Of a stretch of 64,000 nucleotides of DNA, positions 1 to 12,700 are shown in pieces (position 1 is the first letter of the stretch; the number at the start of each line of letters is the position of its first letter). The DNA is from Spirodela intermedia (taxonomy: Eukaryota; Streptophyta; Magnoliopsida; Alismatales; Araceae). The notes under the pieces were generated by a model, which saw nothing but the letters and a program-made list of their open reading frames with translations, did no database searches and was not told the origin of the DNA. Position numbers and translations under genes: made by a program. The stretch lies in assembly GCA_902729315.2 (NCBI GenBank), contig LR746278.1, positions 2,201,001 through 2,265,000 of the forward strand. The letters are read 5' to 3'.

Positions 1-598
1 AATGTAAAAAAATCGAAATTTCTGAGCAATTTAGAGGGCATTCATTCATCAAAGTGGGACTTGTGCGATGTATACCTTATTCATTGCTCTCTTGATAATT
101 TTTCCATGATTAGTGTGAGCCTCCTTCGAATGTTCTGGCCCATATATACAGATGAAAATATTCCCAAAAAAAACATTTTTCTTTTAAAAACGGCGTCAAA
201 TATAGTACAAGTTCGGAGAAATTGGCTACTGGGTAGGATCTCCAATTAAAAGAAAACACCCAATTTATATTCAAAATGGTTTGACTTGGAACGATTGACA
301 CATGCGCATTTGCTGTGTTTGCAATCAAATTCCTCCCCCAACCTACAATCCTCAGGATCGAAGTCAAACCCCATGCCACATCAAGAAAGTCACAAAGAGA
401 AGACGAAATTGATACTTCTTTCTTGAATGGGAAAAAAGGTTACAAGTCAAAGACACGGGTAGCAGACTGCGAGGCATATCATCAGGTATTGAGGTGAAGG
501 CTCAAAAAAATTGAGAGTAATTAGGAAGAGAGGGGAGGAGCTGCAGGCAATAGGAAGAGAAACTGTGTTTTCATAGGTTAAACAACGATTGTGCATAC

Positions 599-3500
599 CT
601 GTTATTTGATATGGAGTTGATGTGATAATCATGAGCATGAGCGTAAACTCTCCTGCATCTAGCAAGAAGATTGGTCTCATTGCTGGCAACCTAAAACAGA
701 CACATGCACACCAAATGTTATTACAGACTCCAAAACAAAGAACACAATAAGCAAAGATAAGAAACATTGTTCAATAACGACAGATAAGAAGATTAAATCA
801 TCATGATGATGGATTAATTAGTTATTTATGGCAGTATTCGCAGCATCAAACTGAGTCATCCTAATGGCATTATGTGACTCAGGTTTCTGAATCAATGTAT
901 GCTTCTGTTGGGGGGGGGGGGGGGGGGGGGAGGGCGTCTGCACTAAAATCTAACCAAGTTTTGGCAGCTCACCATTGAATCCGTGGTCGCATCAGATATC
1001 AAATAAACAGTTTTGCAAAGGATTAATTTGAAGGAAGATGTACAATCCATGCTCAGCCGGCAGAAAATAAGGAAACAAAAATTATTTAATGAGTGTTGGG
1101 TGCACACACCACAGGTAAGCGCAATGAAGGGAATCCCCCAGGAGGAATTGAGAGTTCCATGCCCAAAGAATTGGATGATCTTTCTGCATGACCACCGTTC
1201 AGAAGATGAGTTCCGGAACTGGCTGATGTACTTGAACCGGCAATACTACCATTTCCTATGGGCTGCGGTCCATTTAAATTCATCTCAGAAACTCTTCTCA
1301 CTTTCTTTTCTTGCACCTGCAAACACTCAGACAGGAACCATTAACTATGCAGTAAGGATCCGGAGAGTATGAAAAAAATGGAGGAAATTTACCAGTACTT
1401 GTTATCCAAGTCAAACGGGGACACATTTCTTGTAAACAAAAGTCAAATTAGCGAAGAATCAACTTAGCATAATCGAAACTGCGCAATCGTTTTGGAATAA
1501 TCCAAAAGATCATGGTCGTGAGTACAAATAAAATTTTCCCAGGAGATAGAAAAAAACAAGAAGAATTTTTTTTCTAGGAGAAGTTTCTGGTACTGAACAT
1601 GAATTCAAGACTAAAAAATATTATTAAAAAAAACTACAAGTATATGCTCTCAATGAGACCCTTCAAAACCGATCTATACAGCATTTCCACACACTAAAAA
1701 AGAAGGCACTGAAAAGAAAATCTGCAAAGAACTAACAGAACGAAGTTAGGAAATGATTTCTGACATGTTAAAAAAAAGAATGCCAGGCACTATTTCAGGA
1801 ATAGATGCTGCAAAAGCTATGAAAAGACAACGCAGAGGAAGACATTTATGCATCGTACAATGAAGTGCACATCTTATAACGAGTAAAATCCAAGTATGAA
1901 AGAAACACATGCCATGACGATGATGACATGTAAGTGCAGGGAACAATAAAAGTGGAAATGAATAAACATGCACAACAAAATCTATCCGCCATAGTAGTAT
2001 TTTCAGGACAGTAATCCACAAAATAGAAAACCAGAATAATGGGATGCCACAGCATACAATGAATCCAATCCACAAAGAACTACAAAGAACTTCACTGATC
2101 TTTAAAGTTGTTTTCATAAAACCGACAATGTACGAATTAGATCTCAGAATATTCGGTACCATACTTTTCAGTAAATACATTTTTCAGATCTGAAGCTATC
2201 AAACGGAACTGTTTGGAAGTGAAAACACTCAGTTGTACTGGTATGCTAAAGCAATCCACACTCGTATCTGCCACTTTAGGCGGGAGAGGGAGGGATGTCA
2301 ACAGGAACACGCTAAAGAATCATGCATACCTTCCAGAATTTGATTGTTTTATCATTAGTAGAGAGAAGAAACAGCGCGCCATTGGCTGATTGACACCAAC
2401 GAATCTTGTTGATCTTCTCCTCTATCTCCAAGCTTTTTAGATAATCAAACTGACAAGGGAAAGAGGTTCCGTCTATATTTTAGAACATCAAACAATAAAT
2501 CCACTGCTTCATGCGGCACTGATACATATGATACATACCTCTGGCTCATGGCTCTGGAACTCAGTTTTGTAGCGGAATTCTGGATGTCTGACAGGATAAT
2601 CTAGCCTTTCGAGATCTTTTCGACCAGTATGCTGTAGATATATGGCCCAACAGGCAGAAGTAACAATAATATAAAGAGGGGGCAGTGCGGATAAAGAGAG
2701 AAAAAAATTAATTAAAACGAATGAAGTTCAGAAAAAATATAGTACAAGAAAAAGGGAAATAGAAGTTGAACATACGTCTTTGGTATCTGTCCTTTCAAAT
2801 AATACGACACGTCCTCCTCTATCTCCAGTAGCAAGATGGTCACCGGATTTGTCAAATTCAATAGCAGAGATTATGTCAACTGCAGAAGGCAATAAGGAAG
2901 AAAACAACTCAGGATGTAAGAAGAAATTTTCGCAATCTTACTTAGCAGCAACTCACTGATTCCCTTATATATTTATTACATAGGCACTACAAAAGCAATT
3001 TAATTTCAAGAGAATAAGAAGAACAACAATTAAGTGGACGACAAGTAATACATGAAAAAAATGGAAGAAAAATGCGATACTTACCAAAAAAGAAACAACA
3101 AGAAAATAGAAGATGATAACAATCTGCAAAATCTAGGCCATTTTTTTGTTAAGAATTTTGTCAGCATGCTGACAACCCAAACCATTTCCAACATTCGCCA
3201 GCTACTAATTCTGATGCTATCCAGTGATATTGGGAATATTCAGTAACTAACAGCCGGACCACAGCACGCTTTAGGTAAAAAAAGATAGAAAAAATAATTT
3301 CTTCACTCATGAAATCCTCCAAATCGGGTCTTGCAGGAAATAACAACAGCCACTAAGACACAACATATGATCTGAGCACGCGATTATTAAAGCAGCCAGT
3401 CATTTAGAGCTGTTCAAGATTGGAGACTGCCAATCAGATGATAGTCAGAACATGTAGCTCAAAAAGGCAAATTAATTCAAGGGACAAAAGCAGTCCTAGA

Positions 3501-4937
3501 AAAATTCTACGGCTCAAAAAGTACATCAAATTGGAATAATACGGAGACAAACATACAGAGTTGGCTCCTAACCACTGTGTGCCGTAGGCATGCAACCAAG
3601 GGCCAATGATTAGGTACCTCTAGATGATAATAACCTGAACAAGTAACCCAAACAGCATCTCTAATCGTGACTATCAAAAGTAGAAAGAAATGACCAACCT
3701 CGTACAAGTAAGTTTTACACGTACTTTAAGAATACACCATCGTCTAAAAGCACGATTTATCCTTGAATTTCATCCACAATCAAAAGAGTTATTTATTCTT
3801 TGAAGAAATGGACACGACGATAGTTTAATGAGCAAGATTTATCCTACCTTCTTTAATTCACCTAGAGGGGACATATCTCCTAAACGACTATAGTGGCCAC
3901 CCTTAACGTCTTCATGGCATAATGTTGATCAGACCTTTCCATAAGGTCGAAAAAATGGCACACTAAATGGCACAGTAAATAACTACATACTCATTCTGAT
4001 GTTAAAAATCTGAAACTTCGTGATCATGCTAGGGGTGATTCATGATTTTAAAAAAACAGAATAGGGCATGCTCACTTCAGTAAGCTGGTGTAAATAGCAC
4101 ATCAATAAATAAACCGACAATAAATGCTCTCGGGCCATTGTCATATTATAAATTAGTTGTGACAATCATCATTGATCACTTAGCGAACTAGATTCTTTGC
4201 CAATCTGGTGCAGCCCAAGAAAACATCAAGTTAAACCCCACATGAACTGACAAGACATTTTTAATGAGAAGGCAGAAAAATTCCCTATAAAGCCGCACAC
4301 CGCGGCTCAGTTAGACATACCGTTTGCCTCAAGAAATGGAGGATCTAAGTTCAAACTAGACCAGGGCTGAAATGGTGTGAGATGGTTGTTAAAGGCAACG
4401 GGGGATCATCCTCGGCGCCTCAAATGACGGAATGAACAAGAAAACATCACCCAGACAACTAAAGCCAAAATATTGCTAGGTTCATAGAATGAACCCTTCG
4501 TTCCACAATAAATGATGAAACCTCTCCACGTTTTCTTCAGATTACACATACATCTCAAATTCTTCGGTACCCAATGGTATGCATGACTCCCTTCAATTGA
4601 GTCGCATTGCTGTGGAAGCTCGGCCTATTCGCAAGTGTCGATCAGACTCCATCATCAATCCACAGAGAATCGAAAGGGAGAAGACGAAAGATTTATGATC
4701 CCGGATAAATCTAAATCACGGCGCACAGTGACGCTACGAGACCATGCAATGAAACCCTAGGAACCAAAAGCAAAACCACTGAACTCCAAAACCCGCGAGG
4801 GGGTCGGGAAAAGACCTACCTTCCTGGACCTCCTCCCCCACCGTCCGCTCCCCAAACACCTGAGAGAATTTCCACTCGAGTGGCGGCGGCGGGGACGCCG
4901 CCGGCTGTCCCGCGTCCTCCCCACCCCTATCGCTCAT
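599..4937 (-). CDS. PP2A 55-kDa regulatory subunit B (B55), 5' portion, truncated by window edge
   Basis: B-type subunit that gives protein phosphatase 2A its substrate specificity; a WD40 propeller. Six exons read in phase with GT-AG junctions: 4820-4937, 2776-2879, 2539-2631, 2330-2449, 1110-1316 and 599-690. The ATG at 4937 opens a protein starting [10 protein letters not shown] and leading into the B55 hallmark [20 protein letters not shown]. Later exons encode [20 protein letters not shown], the segment ending [26 protein letters not shown], and [19 protein letters not shown], all typical B55 blade sequence. The last visible exon ends in phase 2 and its continuation (the family's SADDLRINLW region) is not found before position 1, so the gene runs off the left edge; about half the usual 500 residues are present. 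The first intron is 1.9 kb. The gene is divergent from the complex I gene at 5855. Family assignment is firm; paralogue (alpha or beta) is not resolved. Confidence 0.95.
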
Positions 4938-5308
4938 ACTCCGAGAGAATTCAAGCGATGTCGAACGCAGAATCCAAACCGAACGGCGCGCGCATCAACG
5001 ATCCGCTCGAATGCCGCCCCTCGATCGGCAGGCAGATCCCAACTTAGCTGCTGCTCCCCGTCGAAGCACAATCGCCGGTCCCCCCTTCCACCATGGAACG
5101 GGCACGGGAAGAAAGTGAGGGTTCCAGCAAGCCGCCTTCCTCCCCAACAGCGATCGTTATCGCGGAGCGCACGGGGCAGGGAGAAAGGCGACGACAAATC
5201 GGCTCTAATCCCCCCCTCTCCCTGGCCCTAACGGAGGCCCAACTCCTACTTCCCCTTCGATAATCCGCCAAACAAGTATTTGTACCAGGGCCCGCTCTCT
5301 TCTGCCTC

Positions 5309-5650
5309 CTAATTACGGAAATGTCCCTCTCTCATTCTCCGGCTTCCCCAGAACCTACTCACGCTCTTCTCTGCTCCAGGCGGGCGGCAAAGAAGAGGGC
5401 CGCAGTGGTGGCACCCCCGGGGAGATCTCGCCGTTGATGACGTCACACGGCGGGGAGAGCGCCGGCGCCGCCGGGCACCTTCTAATTACGGAAGCGCCCC
5501 TCTCCCCACTCTCCGGCTTCCTGCTCCACAACCTTTGTACGTTCTTCCCTGCTCCAGACGGCGGCGAAGAAGAGGACCTGAGTGGTGGCGCCGCCGGGGA
5601 GATCTCGCCGTTGATGACGTCACACGGGCGGGGGAACGGCGGCGGACGTC
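5309..5650 (+). repeat. Direct tandem duplication (about 175 bp x 2), each copy with a TGACGTCA palindrome
   Basis: The segment beginning CTAATTACGG at 5309 recurs at 5482, and the later block CCGTTGATGACGTCACACGG occurs at 5431 and, almost identically, at 5608, so the offset is 173-177 bp. Both copies carry the perfect palindrome TGACGTCA (5438-5445 and 5615-5622), the core bound by plant bZIP factors of the TGA/CREB-like type. A further ACGTCA half lies near 5646. Regulatory use is inferred. Confidence 0.8.
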
Positions 5651-5772
5651 ATAACTAATCCGATTTTGAAGTGTTGGGGGGGAGGGGGGGCGGTGTTGGG
5701 GTTTCAGGTCCGGCCCGAGCCGGATTCTAATCGGTTAATATTTCGGGCCCGGACAGATCCGTTGACTGTGGC

Positions 5773-5779
5773 TATATAA
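5773..5779 (+). promoter_or_regulatory. Candidate TATA box of NDUFS7
   Basis: TATATAA sits 82 bp upstream of the ATG at 5855 in an otherwise GC-rich region, a plausible distance for a plant gene with a short leader. No transcript start is known. Confidence 0.5.
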
Positions 5780-5854
5780 TGTCTGGGGGGTCCAGAAAGC
5801 TCCACGGATCGTCCTGTGTTTTCCACGCTTTCGGCCGGCGTCGTTGGGATTTCC

Positions 5855-8800
5855 ATGGCTCTGCTGCCGAGGACCGCTCGGCTGGCCCTCACGGCGGCGC
5901 AGAGGGCGGCCCCGATCCAGACCGCTCTGCCGTATTCCTCCGCCGCGTCGTCTCCGTCGCCGGCGCCATACGCTCGCCCCCCGCCGCCGTCCACATCGTC
6001 CCCCGCCGGTCTGCCGAAGGCGGTGGAATATGTGATATCTAAGGTGGACGATCTGCTGAACTGGGCGCGGCGCGGGTCGATCTGGCCCATGACCTTCGGG
6101 CTCGCGTGTTGCGCTGTCGAGATGATGCACACCGGCGCGGCGCGGTATGATTTGGATCGCTTCGGTGTCATCTTCCGGCCCAGCCCTCGACAGTCTGATT
6201 GCATGATCGTCGCTGGAACTCTCACCAACAAGATGGCTCCTGCCCTCCGCAAGTATGCTCGATTCTATCTCCTGCGTTTTTCTCACCGCATATTATTATC
6301 GGCGACATTTGCCTACATTTTTCATGTCACATGTGGAATCTATCCGTTTAAATGAAAGAAGTTCGGACTCAAATTCCTCTAGAATGATAGGTTAGACTTG
6401 CCCTCTACTTTCGGTTATATTGCCCATCACTAGAACCATTTTCTTAAGTTTTTGTTACCTGATGCGCATTTCGATGACGTTCGTTGAACATCATGGTTGG
6501 GGGTTTAAATAGAATATCAAGCCAATGACCTTTTTTTCTGTCAGATTTTTCTTTCCTTGCCTTTGTTAGGTTTGATTTTCGGTTAAATCTTCTGAGCATT
6601 CAATGCTATACTGAAGTATTTATCTTCATATGGATCGCCATTTTTGGCGAAGATTGGGGATTTTCACTCTATGACGTTTATTGCCTTTTTTTGAAAAATT
6701 ACTTAGTAAGCTGTTTACCGATGCTCAGTGAACAGGACAAGGGTTCACGTTGTATTTTAATTTAATTTAATTTTTTTATTTATGTGCCGGTTCTTTCGGA
6801 TTTTAATCGATCAGAAAGACGATGTATAAATTCATCTACAAAACCACGTGTTCCCTTGTCCTTATGTATCTTTGTACTTACGTGAGAGTCGCCGCATCTA
6901 CAAAACAAGTCAGTACTTAGTTGGCCCCTAAGCTTTTGCTCATTCTTACGCTGATATGAGGATCTATAAAAATGACGTTTTGAAGATCAGATATAGATCG
7001 AAAGGACGAGAACAAACAAAAATGTGGTAAGGCAGCCCAATTGACTAAAAAGGAAAAGTTTTTTTTTTGTTAAGTTTGGAATAGAAGTGGAGATTTAGAA
7101 TACCTTGGAAGAACACAAAAAAAACTAAAATGAGGCAAGGACCTCCATCAGTATATTCGCTCTGATAATCAATCTGTTTTTTTTTATGAGCACGTGGAAG
7201 CTTAAGGTGAATAAGATAGAAGTGTTGGAGAGACACGAACGAGTCCACAGCTCACAGAAGAATCATTTTTCTCCAGGTAGGGGATCAATGTGGCTGAATT
7301 CAAAGGAGTAGGAATAGGCGTTTGTACGCAAAGCAGGAAATAGAAAATAAAAGGGAAGAAATATTATTTCTTCCTTTTCTCATCACTTCAAATCCTATCT
7401 TATCATGGATGCTAGTGTAAGAAACTACGATTCATTTTGCAAAAAGAAGTAGCACCATAAAGCTAAAGTTATGAGATACATGTATGTGAACAGAACCACA
7501 GACATAAAAGTAGAATAGACTCCTGAAGATTGCTACACAAGAAAAAGATCTCCAGAAAATGAAAGTTCAAAGGAGGATTCTATGAAAGGTTTCTGAAAGC
7601 GTTTTCAAATTTTCTCTTCGTTTCTACCTCTTCAACTGGATTTGTGTATGGCTAGAAATAAAATATTTCACATCTTCATGAAATTATAGAGATCACTTCT
7701 GAAACTTGTAACCTCGACCAAGTGGTCCATTCCATCAGTCTCAAAGCTGGAGGGTTAAGCATCACCAATCAGGAAAAAACACTCCCTTCCTATTGACCTA
7801 AATTTATTGCATGATGGCCGGATCTCCTAATCAGATTTAAGGGACTTATTGCTTCCTGGGAGACCTATCCAGATTATTTTCCTTGTTCGTTGTGTTGCCA
7901 AACGTATTGCCGAAGGCATTGTTGTGTCATAAACATCCTATGGATGAACATATCTTTGAAAACGGAATTGGGCCGGAAACTACAGTGTGGGATGCTCATT
8001 TTTAGTGATGAAACTGCTGGATTTTGAAAAAGCTCGGTTTTTGAGATTTTCTCTCTTTTGGCTCCTTTGTATGGTTTGTGGTTGATGTTAGTAAGTTTTA
8101 GTATTGCAGCTTATGACTGAGTTAATGTGAACTATTGTGAATTGAGGTTCCTACCTTCAATATGCAGGCGAGTTAATTATTTATATATCTTCTAACGTAA
8201 GTTTTGCATGAACCTTGCCAAATGTTTGCATTACTCCCCCTTTTCCTTTCCTCCGGTAATTTATTTTCTACCTGTTGGGGACTTAAATCCGAGGAGAACC
8301 CCCTGTTGTATGGTCATATTTCTAGTTTGAACCTAATATCAAGGAGCCATTAGCTGCTATTCAGACTTTCGTTTTTGGTGAACAACTGCTCATTTGATGA
8401 TCCAGATGATCATCTATTCAAAGAAAATCTTCATCAGACTTCACCTCAGAATTTTTCTGTTAGTGAGAGTCACAGCCACGGAGAGGTTCCTGGAGAGAAG
8501 GCAGTCATTTAATGTGAAGCTGTTTGATTTTGGTGCACCATGAAAGAATGATAGATATCATGATCTGTAGTATAACTGCAGTCATACCTATTATTTTCGT
8601 CTGTTCACATTCAAGGGCCCGTTGTACTTTTCTCCAATCCAACTGAATTACTGATAACCCCTCCTGTTTATCAGTTGGACGTTTAGATCCCTGAAAGCTT
8701 TCATACTCTTACTTTTTAGTCCAATCCATCACATTTAACATAGAATTATGTGCAAAAAAGACTTGATCACCCTCATGCTTTATAACCATCACGAGAAGTT

Positions 8801-9345
8801 TTTAGTCTTTTTCTATGTAAATTTATTTTTTAAATATAAATAATTATGAGAGTTTTCAGGGACCTAGAGTCCAACCGAAAAGAGATAAGGGCTATTCAAT
8901 AATTCCATCCATTTGCCTGCAACCTATTTTTTTTCCATAAATTAATTAAATAAAAATATTTATACCATATCAGCAGCTGTTCAGTTCGTCACCTGTTTTA
9001 ACTTCTTTTACCGTTTTTGAATCTTTGGATGGAAAAAAATCTTGATGTGAGTTTTTCTTAGTACACAGTAATTTCATCATCTGGGGATTCTCTCTTCTCC
9101 CCTCCTGCAGGGTCTACGACCAGATGCCGGAGCCCCGCTGGGTGATCTCCATGGGCAGCTGCGCCAATGGCGGCGGGTACTACCACTATTCCTACTCGGT
9201 GGTCCGCGGCTGCGACAGGATCGTCCCCGTTGACATCTACGTGCCCGGTTGCCCACCCACTGCCGAAGCTCTCCTATATGGAATCCTCCAGCTCCAGAAG
9301 AAGATTAACCGGCGGAAGGACTTCCTCATGTGGTGGACCAAGTGA
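5855..9345 (+). CDS. NDUFS7: NADH dehydrogenase [ubiquinone] iron-sulfur protein 7, mitochondrial (PSST subunit)
   Basis: Nuclear-encoded complex I subunit that holds the terminal 4Fe-4S cluster N2, which passes electrons to ubiquinone at the inner mitochondrial membrane. Two exons, 5855-6252 and 9111-9345, join in phase (AA|G, K-V-Y) to give 210 residues, the usual plant length. Residues 1-50 are rich in Ala, Ser, Pro and Arg with no acidic residues, consistent with a presequence. The Fe-S ligands are visible: C85 and C86 in [12 protein letters not shown]150 in [10 protein letters not shown] and C180 in [10 protein letters not shown]. The C-terminus DFLMWWTK matches the plant family. The only intron is 2.86 kb and AT-rich; no gene was seen inside it. 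The 3' flank merges into a tandem repeat. Confidence 0.97.
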
Positions 9346-9390
9346 ACTCCCCCTCCCCCACTTGCAGCTCTCTCTTGCTTCTCTGTTGAC

Positions 9391-10305
9391 TTAAATAAGG
9401 AAAAGAAACCTGGAGACTCTGGAGATATCTTCTTCTTCCCCTTTTGCTTTCTCTATGGTGATGCCTTGTATAAGTTAATTCTCTGGGGCCTTTCACTGTT
9501 GTCCAAGCTTGCTTTTAAAAGGGACCACCGTTGTCGACTTCATTGTTGCATGATATGTTACATGAGCTTCATGTTTGTCCATTGAAGATAAGATCAATCT
9601 CATGTCATAAACCCTAAAGTCTCTGGAGACATCTTATCATTCTGAATTGGTTTCTGTGGTGATGTCTCGTATGAGCTGATGCACTAGACCTTCACTGCTG
9701 CATGATCTTCATGTCTATCCACTGAAGATAAAATTAATCTCTCTCAAATCTTAAACCCTAAATAAGGAAAAGAAAATTGGGAACTGTAGAGACATCTTCT
9801 TATTCCCCTTTGCTTTCTTTGGTGATGCCTTGTATGAGCTGATTTCATGTCACTTCATTGCTACATGATCATCATCATGTCTACCCATTGAAATGAAATC
9901 GATCTCAAGTCTTAAATCCTAAATCTTAAATTTTTTGTTGCCCTAAACAAGGAAAAGAAAATTGGAGACTCTTAGAGACATGTTCTTCTTCCCCTTTGCT
10001 TTATGTGCAGATGCCTCGTACAAGCTAATTCCCTAGGGCTTCATTGTTGCATGGTCTTTATGTCTATCATCTACTGAAGATAAAATATATCTCAAGTCTT
10101 AAACCCTAAACCCTAAATTCTTTATTATCTTAAATAAGGAAAAGAAAATTGGAAACTTTAGAGACATCTTATTCTTCCCCTTTGCTTTCTTCGGTAATGC
10201 CTTGTTTGAGTTGATTCCCTAAGCTTTCATTGCTGCATAATCTTCAGGCCTATTTGACGTCCTAAACCCTATACCTTAAATTCTTCGATGTTATTGGAAT
10301 CTTAG
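9391..10305 (+). repeat. Five degenerate tandem copies of a ~185-bp unit with telomere-like AAACCCT motifs
   Basis: Beginning 46 bp after the NDUFS7 stop, a unit starting TAAATAAGGAAAAGAAA recurs at about 9391, 9761, 9944 and 10132; a more divergent copy lacking this start lies near 9616. Each unit continues with GAGACATCTTCTTCTTCCCC, CTTTGCTTTC, TTGATG/TGCCTTGTATGAG, TTCATTGCTGCATGATCTTC and ends in CTTAAACCCTAAA. Short AACCCTAAA (plant telomere-type) motifs occur at the unit junctions, doubled near 10100. Copies 3-5 have a spacing of about 183-188 bp. The first copy probably lies within the NDUFS7 3' untranslated region. Confidence 0.85.
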
Positions 10306-10339
10306 AGATTTACGGTTTAGCGCAACTAATTGGATTGGG

Positions 10340-11072
10340 AGGAGCGTGGACCATGTTGTGAAATTGGGCTGTTTTAGGGCCCACGATGTATGGGGCCCAA
10401 TCACTCCCCCGGAAATGGGGGGGTACGTGGTGGTCGGCCTCCGGGCCGAAACAAAGCCCTAGAGATTTCGCTCGCTGACGACAGAAAAGCAGGTGAAGGC
10501 TGTGGAGTCCGCTGCTCTCTGCGTCTTCGGGCGGCTGAGGTCTCTCCTTCTCCCTCCTCGTGCATTTGGAGGCCCAGGTCTCTCTGTTTTTCTTTTCCTC
10601 GGCCAAAGAAGGATCAGGTGCTTGCCGATCCCTCCCCTTTTTACGGTGTCCGATTTGCATGGCGCATCATCTTCTTTTTGTACTTCTGGATTTGAGGGTT
10701 TCGTGCGCCGGATGGGGGGTTTGTGTCCGATTCGCTTTCCTCTTGACGCTGGTCTCGCAAGCGTGGTCTTGTCCTGGGGTATTTTCTCTGCTCCTTGATC
10801 CCATTGTATGCGTGCGAGAGTATGGATCTGGATTTTGGGACTAGGTCCTGGTCTCATGTCCTTGCAAGTTTTTATGATCGATTCTCTTGTTTTTTTCTCT
10901 AAGATCGATCGCGGCCTCTAATTGAGGACTTCTTAGGCCGTTTAACTTTTCTACTGTCGGCATTTTCTTTTTTTCATTATTTTTTCAAAGGTCTGCGAAT
11001 CATTTTATGTTGTATCTGACGGTGGAATGATTTGTTGACGTTTTTGTTGGTGGAGCTGATTCAGTAAGTGCA
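10340..11072 (+). promoter_or_regulatory. Promoter and 5' leader region of ATP synthase subunit g with site II elements
   Basis: TGGGCT at 10365-10370, GGCCCA at 10378-10383 and GGCCCA at 10394-10399 form a site II cluster (TGGGCC/T, bound by TCP factors), an arrangement known to be common in nuclear genes for the respiratory chain. From about 10460 the sequence becomes leader-like. A donor-like CAG|GTGC near 10616 and the acceptor-like TTCAG just before 11066 suggest a 5'-UTR intron; this is inference. Confidence 0.55.
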
Positions 11073-12700
11073 ATGGCGTCGAAGCTCCTTCAGCTTCAAT
11101 CGAAGGCCGCCCAAGCTTCCCAGTTAGTGGCCAAGCATGGCTGCACGTACTATAAACAGCTGCTGGAGAAAAATCACCAGTACATCCAGAATCCGCCTTC
11201 TATTGAGAAGTGCAATGAACTGTCCAAGCAGTTGTTTTACACCCGCCTTGCCAGGTACCGATCCAGTATCCTATAGGATGCCCAATTTGAATGGAACACG
11301 CTGCAGTGTTGATAAAGTTTTTTTTCGCATCTCTTCACTGGCGTTCTATATGTTATCTGAGTTTACTTTCCATGTCCTCATCCTACACAGTGTCCCCTCG
11401 TAGCTACTATATTTTAGAATATCTGGTACCTTTTAGAATTATGTTAAATATTTTTGTATATTTCTACGCCACGGTGGATACGAATATCATCTAAGTTTTT
11501 CATTACTGCCCGCCATTGCCCCAATTCTTCTTTAAGATATGTAAGGGTTTGGTAAATCTGACATGGGATAAGAAAAAAATTCTAATCATCCCCACATAAA
11601 TGGTTACATTATATGGCTTGGTAACTTTTATAATTCTGAAGAGGACTTATGGGAACAGTCGCGTAGTAAAAAACAGCTATATTAGTTGTGATTTTAGCTC
11701 ATGGAACAAAGAATTTCAACGCCCAAAACATTCCCTAAACTTTTCAGAGAGTCTAGGGAAGAAGCTGAATTCAAGCTTCGCACAAGTTCGGAAAACGAGG
11801 TGATATATTAGACTGACTGACTTTTCCCTCTTTCTTCCCATCCAAGTAGCCCGTGTTTTACAACGAACAGTAGACTGTGATCTTTCGTCACAGTTTTCTG
11901 CGTGGGACTTAACCTTCCCCTTCAGACATGTAAAGTTTTGTTTCTAGGATTTACTCCACGAGCGCCCCCACCCCAACCCACTCTGTTCTTCTTCTGAGAG
12001 GTGTAAGATGAGTCTAGCTGATTCATTTGATTTTCCTGGCACGGTGTTATTTATGCAGTTGGTTATATTCTTTTATTGAGACGAGCAGGTTTGCCCACCC
12101 TTTACGTCCTACTAACAAAGAAAATGCCTTTTTTATAAGTATCTTTTCTTCATTCCCTTTATTCTAGTTCAGATCAGACATGAGCCTTTCCATCACCTTG
12201 GTGATTGTCTATCTGGAATTATTTGTTTTTTATGAACCAAAATATTGCATACTCTCCCATCTGCGTATTCTTTTGTGCCTTTGTAGCTCTAATTCTCATT
12301 AGTCTCGTTCCGTGGGAAGAGATGAATCAATAGTGATGGCTATAATCATCTTTTTTTAATTGACCTAAACAAATGGGTACGACCGCAGTTTGGGCTTTTT
12401 AATTATTCATAATGTTTGCATTAATTTGTGGAAATATAAAAGAGAGATTATTCAGGTGCAGTTGTTTGTTGATTATTATCTCATGTGTACTTCAAACACG
12501 TCAACGATGGCAGCCTTCCTGCCCGGTACGAGTCGTTCTGGAAAGAGCTGGACTCTGTGAAGCAGCTGTGGAAGAACAAAGGAGACCTCAAGGTGGAGGA
12601 CGCCGGAATAGCAGCCCTCTTCGGCATCGAGCTCTTCGCATGGTTTTGTGTCGGCGAGATTGTGGGGAGAGGTTTCACAATCACGGGCTATCACGTCTGA
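11073..12700 (+). CDS. Mitochondrial ATP synthase subunit g (ATP20 family)
   Basis: Small membrane subunit of the Fo sector of mitochondrial F1Fo-ATP synthase, involved in dimerisation and cristae shape. Exon 1 is 11073-11254 and exon 2 is 12514-12700; the junction AG|C gives Leu-Ala-Ser-Leu-Pro and a 122-residue protein, the family's length. Recognisable segments are MASKLLQLQSKA, CNELSKQLFYTRLA, SFWKELDSVKQLWKN and the C-terminal helix LFGIELFAWFCVGEIVGRGF, which contains the GxxxG motif (GEIVG). The open frame continues upstream of 12514, but only the acceptor at 12512-12513 keeps the conserved R-L-A-S-L-P-A-R-Y-E sequence. Intron 1 is 1.26 kb. Identification rests on similarity to the plant family from memory. 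Confidence 0.93.

Larger units (their letters stand above)
4938..5854. promoter_or_regulatory. Bidirectional intergenic promoter (PP2A B55 / NDUFS7)
   Basis: This 917-bp GC-rich spacer separates two divergent start codons. It contains a roughly 175-bp tandem duplication (annotated separately), a G-rich stretch near 5675-5701 and, on the plus side, a TATATAA at 5773-5779, 82 bp before the NDUFS7 ATG. GGCCC-type motifs occur near 5713 and 5746. Promoter function is inferred from position and motifs; the 5' untranslated exons of either gene were not resolved. Confidence 0.6.

Noticed and set aside
1-598. A further PP2A B55 exon at the left edge
   Set aside because: The expected continuation (GETFISADDLRINLW type) was not found in any minus frame, so the intron appears to run past position 1.
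12412-12513. Open frame upstream of ATP synthase g exon 2 (TACTTCAAACACGTCAACG region) as part of the exon
   Set aside because: No acceptor in the right phase exists there; the AG at 12512-12513 restores the conserved family sequence exactly.
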